A DNA stretch of 8,632 nt from Actinomycetes bacterium. Its GTDB lineage: Bacteria > Actinomycetota > Actinomycetes > Actinomycetales > Actinomycetaceae. Each line of letters opens with the position of its first letter. Position 1 is the stretch's first letter. The DNA lies in assembly GCA_023420745.1 (NCBI GenBank), contig JAEZVQ010000035.1, positions 1 through 8,632 on the forward strand, given 5' to 3'. The notes under the pieces were generated by a model. The model was not told the DNA's origin and ran no database searches. It saw only the letters and a list, made by a program, of their open reading frames with translations. Made by a program: the position numbers and the translations under genes. Shown here one piece after another: positions 6,645 to 8,632 of this stretch.

Positions 6645-7942
6645 CCATCGTGCCCACCTGCGAACATCATGTGATTCCTGCCCCCGGTGTCGCGCGAATC
6701 AACTGCGATGCCATCGCCCACAATACGCGGGTATTGCGCGAATATGCGCCGGCACCCCGCCACCTCGGGGTGGTCAAAGCCAATGCCTACGGGCACGGCG
6801 GGCTGATCGTGGCACGTGCCCTCATTGACGCCGGCTACGACATCCTCGGAGTGGCGCAGCTGCGCGAGGCGATTGCTCTCATGGATGCGCTGGCGGACTC
6901 GGGTGCTGAATCTGGTGCGGGTAATCGGGCGATGCCGACTATCCTGTCGTGGATTCTCCCGCCCGACAACAGCGGTCGAGGAGGTGTCGACGGTGACGCG
7001 ATTGCTGCGGCACTCTCGCGAGGTATCGAGCTGAGTATCGCGAGCATCGACCACCTCGAGGCCGTCGATGCTGCAGTGCAGCGGTTAAGGTGTCGCGCAC
7101 GCGTCCACCTCAAAGTCGACACCGGGATGACCCGTGCTGGCTGTCACGTCAATGAGGTCGCACGGATTTGTGCCGAGGCTCGTTCGTGCCCAGGGATTGA
7201 TCTCGTGGGAATCTGGTCGCATTTCGCTCGCGCCGACGAAGACAGCCCCGAGGGAATCGCCGCCACGGCAGACCAATGCGAAGTTTTCGACACCGCGGTC
7301 GAGGCGGCCAGTGCCGGAGGTTTCCCCAACCTCACGCGCCACATCGGCGCAACCTCCGCAGTGTTATGGCATCGCGAAGCACATGCCGACATGGTGCGCG
7401 ACGGGATTGGCATCTACGGGCTGAGCCCGAATCCCGCGCGCTGTCGTGGCGTCGACCTCGGGCTTCGACCGGTCATGACACTCGAAGCGCAGATTACCCA
7501 GGTGCGTCGAGTCCCTGCGGGAACCGCCGTGTCCTACGGTGCCACCTGGGTTGCCGACCGTGATACGTGGCTTGCTCTGGTGCCGCTCGGCTACGGGGAC
7601 GGGGTTCCACGGGCGGCATCGAACCGGGCGCGAGTGCGTATCTATCCGTCGAATATTGACGGCGAGGTCGTTGGACGTATCTGTATGGATCAATTCGTCG
7701 TCGCCCTCAACACTGAAACCAGCAGCACTGAAACCAGCACCGTTGACGACAGTGACGCGACCCCGCCGGTTGCCGTTGGCGATCGTGTCGTGCTGTTTGG
7801 CGACCCGACGTCGCCGAGGACACCGGGGTGCCCCACCGTCGAGGACTGGGCACAGGCGAGCGATACCATTAACTACGAAATCGTCACGCGAATCGCCGAG
7901 CACGTGCCTCGGATTGCTGTGGGTGACGCGACTGACGACTGA
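6641..7942 (+). CDS. alr: Alanine racemase
   Basis: Alr is the PLP enzyme that interconverts L- and D-alanine for peptidoglycan. Key features are VVKANAYGHG (Lys46, the PLP Schiff base), KVDTGMTRAG (158-167), WSHFARAD (192-199), HIGATSAVL (234-242), MVRDGIGIYGLSP (251-263, Arg253 near the PLP ring nitrogen), SYGATW (298-303, Tyr299, the second catalytic base), GYGDGVPRAASN and RICMDQ (346-351). In the barrel motif usually written H.ANSA, the Asn is replaced by Thr. At 433 aa it is longer than the usual 360-390. Extra length includes the linker around 84-98 and a Ser/Thr/Asp loop at 357-375, which carries a recent 15-bp tandem duplication. The start is the GTG in the GTGA overlap with nnrD, implying translational coupling. 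GTG at 6650 has a better-spaced GAGGA and would remove three residues. A 72-codon upstream extension of the frame lies inside nnrD and is rejected. Confidence 0.96.
   Translation: MTIVPTCEHHVIPAPGVARINCDAIAHNTRVLREYAPAPRHLGVVKANAYGHGGLIVARALIDAGYDILGVAQLREAIALMDALADSGAESGAGNRAMPTILSWILPPDNSGRGGVDGDAIAAALSRGIELSIASIDHLEAVDAAVQRLRCRARVHLKVDTGMTRAGCHVNEVARICAEARSCPGIDLVGIWSHFARADEDSPEGIAATADQCEVFDTAVEAASAGGFPNLTRHIGATSAVLWHREAHADMVRDGIGIYGLSPNPARCRGVDLGLRPVMTLEAQITQVRRVPAGTAVSYGATWVADRDTWLALVPLGYGDGVPRAASNRARVRIYPSNIDGEVVGRICMDQFVVALNTETSSTETSTVDDSDATPPVAVGDRVVLFGDPTSPRTPGCPTVEDWAQASDTINYEIVTRIAEHVPRIAVGDATDD
7711..7740 (+). repeat. 15-bp tandem duplication inside alr
   Basis: CACTGAAACCAGCAG (7711-7725) is followed directly by CACTGAAACCAGCAC (7726-7740), identical at 14 of 15 positions. 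The unit is a multiple of three and encodes TETSSTETST in a Ser/Thr-rich loop between RICMDQFVVAL and the next conserved strand (VGDRVVLFG). It reads as an in-frame slippage duplication tolerated in a surface loop. Confidence 0.9.
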
Positions 7943-7950
7943 TAACGGAC

Positions 7951-7986
7951 ACGATCGGTAATAGACACACGATCGGCAACAGACAG
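7951..7986 (+). repeat. 18-bp tandem repeat between alr and tsaE
   Basis: ACGATCGGTAATAGACAC (7951-7968) and ACGATCGGCAACAGACAG (7969-7986) match at 15 of 18 positions and fill most of the 56-bp gap between alr and tsaE. A more decayed copy may lie just to the left (about 7935-7950, overlapping the alr stop). The last base abuts the tsaE ribosome site. No hairpin or terminator was seen in the gap, so read-through into tsaE is likely. Confidence 0.85.
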
Positions 7987-7991
7987 GGGAG
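7986..7991 (+). promoter_or_regulatory. Ribosome-binding site of tsaE (GGGGAG)
   Basis: GGGGAG is separated by 7 nt from the GTG at 7999. It is the clearest Shine-Dalgarno sequence in the window and decides the tsaE start. Because tsaE follows a 56-nt gap while its neighbours overlap, it appears to be translated independently of alr. Confidence 0.75.
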
Positions 7992-7998
7992 TAGCGCA

Positions 7999-8586
7999 GT
8001 GCGGCTCACGTGTGAGGTGACGTCACCGGAGGTCACCGAGACCATCGGAGAGGTGATCGGACACCATCTGCGCGCCGGTGACCTGGTGATGCTCAGCGGC
8101 GACCTCGGCGCGGGGAAAACCACACTGACGCGCGGGATTGGTCGCGCCTGGGGGATTGAAGACGAGGTAGCCAGCCCGACCTTCATCATTGCTCGCGCCC
8201 ACCATGTTGAGAACGGGCCGAACCTCGTTCACGTCGATGCCTACCGCATCGGTGACCTCGACGACCTCGAAACTCTCGACCTCGCGACGGCACTGATCGA
8301 CTCGGTTGTCGTGGTCGAATGGGGCGAGGGGAAAACCGAGACGCTGAGCGAGTCGCGCCTCACCATTCACTTCACTGTCGATTCAGGGTTCGACATCGAC
8401 CAGGCCATGCGCGGCGAGCTCGAGGCAATGGACACCGGGCGACGCCGTATTGACATCCACGGTATTGGACAACGCTGGGACGATGAGGCAGTCGTGCGGC
8501 GTTTGACTGCCGAGATTGCCCGCGTCACCGCAGCCAGTGGCACGACGCGAACCAACGCGGGGAGGGAAGAGGCAAGCTGTGACTGA
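7999..8586 (+). CDS. tsaE: tRNA t6A37 biosynthesis ATPase
   Basis: TsaE is the small P-loop ATPase that works with TsaB and TsaD to transfer threonylcarbamoyl onto A37 of ANN-decoding tRNAs. Visible motifs are Walker A GDLGAGKTT (34-42), SPTF (59-62, switch-like), HVDAYR (78-83) and VVVVEWGEG (103-111), all intact. At 195 aa it is longer than the usual 150-160; the extra residues form a C-terminal extension (about 150-195) containing RRRIDIHGIGQRWDDEAVVRRL and a low-complexity Thr/Ala/Glu end. The start is GTG with a strong GGGGAG 7 nt upstream. Its end overlaps tsaB by 8 nt, fitting co-production of the two partners. Confidence 0.95.
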   Translation: MRLTCEVTSPEVTETIGEVIGHHLRAGDLVMLSGDLGAGKTTLTRGIGRAWGIEDEVASPTFIIARAHHVENGPNLVHVDAYRIGDLDDLETLDLATALIDSVVVVEWGEGKTETLSESRLTIHFTVDSGFDIDQAMRGELEAMDTGRRRIDIHGIGQRWDDEAVVRRLTAEIARVTAASGTTRTNAGREEASCD

Positions 8587-8632
8587 TCTGTGTATCGACA
8601 CCTCCGACGAGGTGCGCGTCGCTGTCGTCGAC
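8579..8632 (+). CDS. tsaB: t6A biosynthesis protein TsaB, N-terminus only (cut by window edge)
   Basis: The 18 visible codons read MTDLCIDTSDEVRVAVVD, matching the start of the TsaB family (typically of the form LILAIDTS...VAL.D), the first strand of its ASKHA fold. TsaB is the TsaD-like scaffold subunit of the threonylcarbamoyl transferase. The start is GTG, 8 nt before the end of tsaE, with AGAGG (8568-8572) 6 nt upstream as the ribosome site. The call rests on a short stretch plus the expected position after tsaE. Confidence 0.85.
   Translation, partial: MTDLCIDTSDEVRVAVVD

Overview
The window is GC-rich, densely packed bacterial chromosome. It most resembles an actinobacterium, probably of the Actinomycetaceae type. 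The reasons are the high-GC codon use, frequent GTG starts, overlapping genes, an LppM-like lipoprotein, and the gene neighbourhood coaA / glmS / nnrD / alr / tsaE / tsaB, which is familiar in Actinobacteria. The genus cannot be settled from sequence reading alone. No tRNA, rRNA, CRISPR array, insertion sequence, prophage gene or other sign of recent transfer was seen.

Layout. The left part (1-3495) is read leftward. In transcription order it holds a five-helix membrane protein with a long Pro/Ala-rich N-terminus (3495-2542), a large LppM-like lipoprotein with a C-terminal membrane helix (2539-641), a near-perfect RNA hairpin (618-573) that looks like a terminator, and coaA (pantothenate kinase, from about 564, running off the left edge). 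The right part (3677-8632) is read rightward: glmS, nnrD, alr, tsaE and the first 18 codons of tsaB, which runs off the right edge. These five genes are separated by 7 nt, a 4-nt overlap, 56 nt and an 8-nt overlap, so they probably form one operon. The two arms diverge from a 181-bp intergenic region (3496-3676). Its most striking element is the palindrome ATCCTAGGAT (3572-3581), which supplies a TAGGAT -10 box to both strands.

Functions. The rightward genes are core metabolism and translation quality: GlcN-6-P for cell-wall precursors (GlmS), D-alanine for peptidoglycan (Alr), repair of hydrated NAD(P)H (NnrD), and the t6A37 tRNA modification machinery (TsaE, TsaB). CoaA starts coenzyme A synthesis. 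The two leftward envelope genes between coaA and glmS are the least characterised part. They are almost certainly co-translated, with only 2 nt between stop and start. The lipoprotein appears to contain three diverged copies of one domain.

No dramatic new system is evident; this is mostly housekeeping sequence. The items worth a second look are the hairpin with a GAAA tetraloop before coaA, the shared-core divergent promoter, the coupled lipoprotein/membrane-protein pair, the small tandem duplications in alr and before tsaE, an insertion in GlmS, and the absence of acpS and of the NnrE epimerase at the glmS-nnrD junction.
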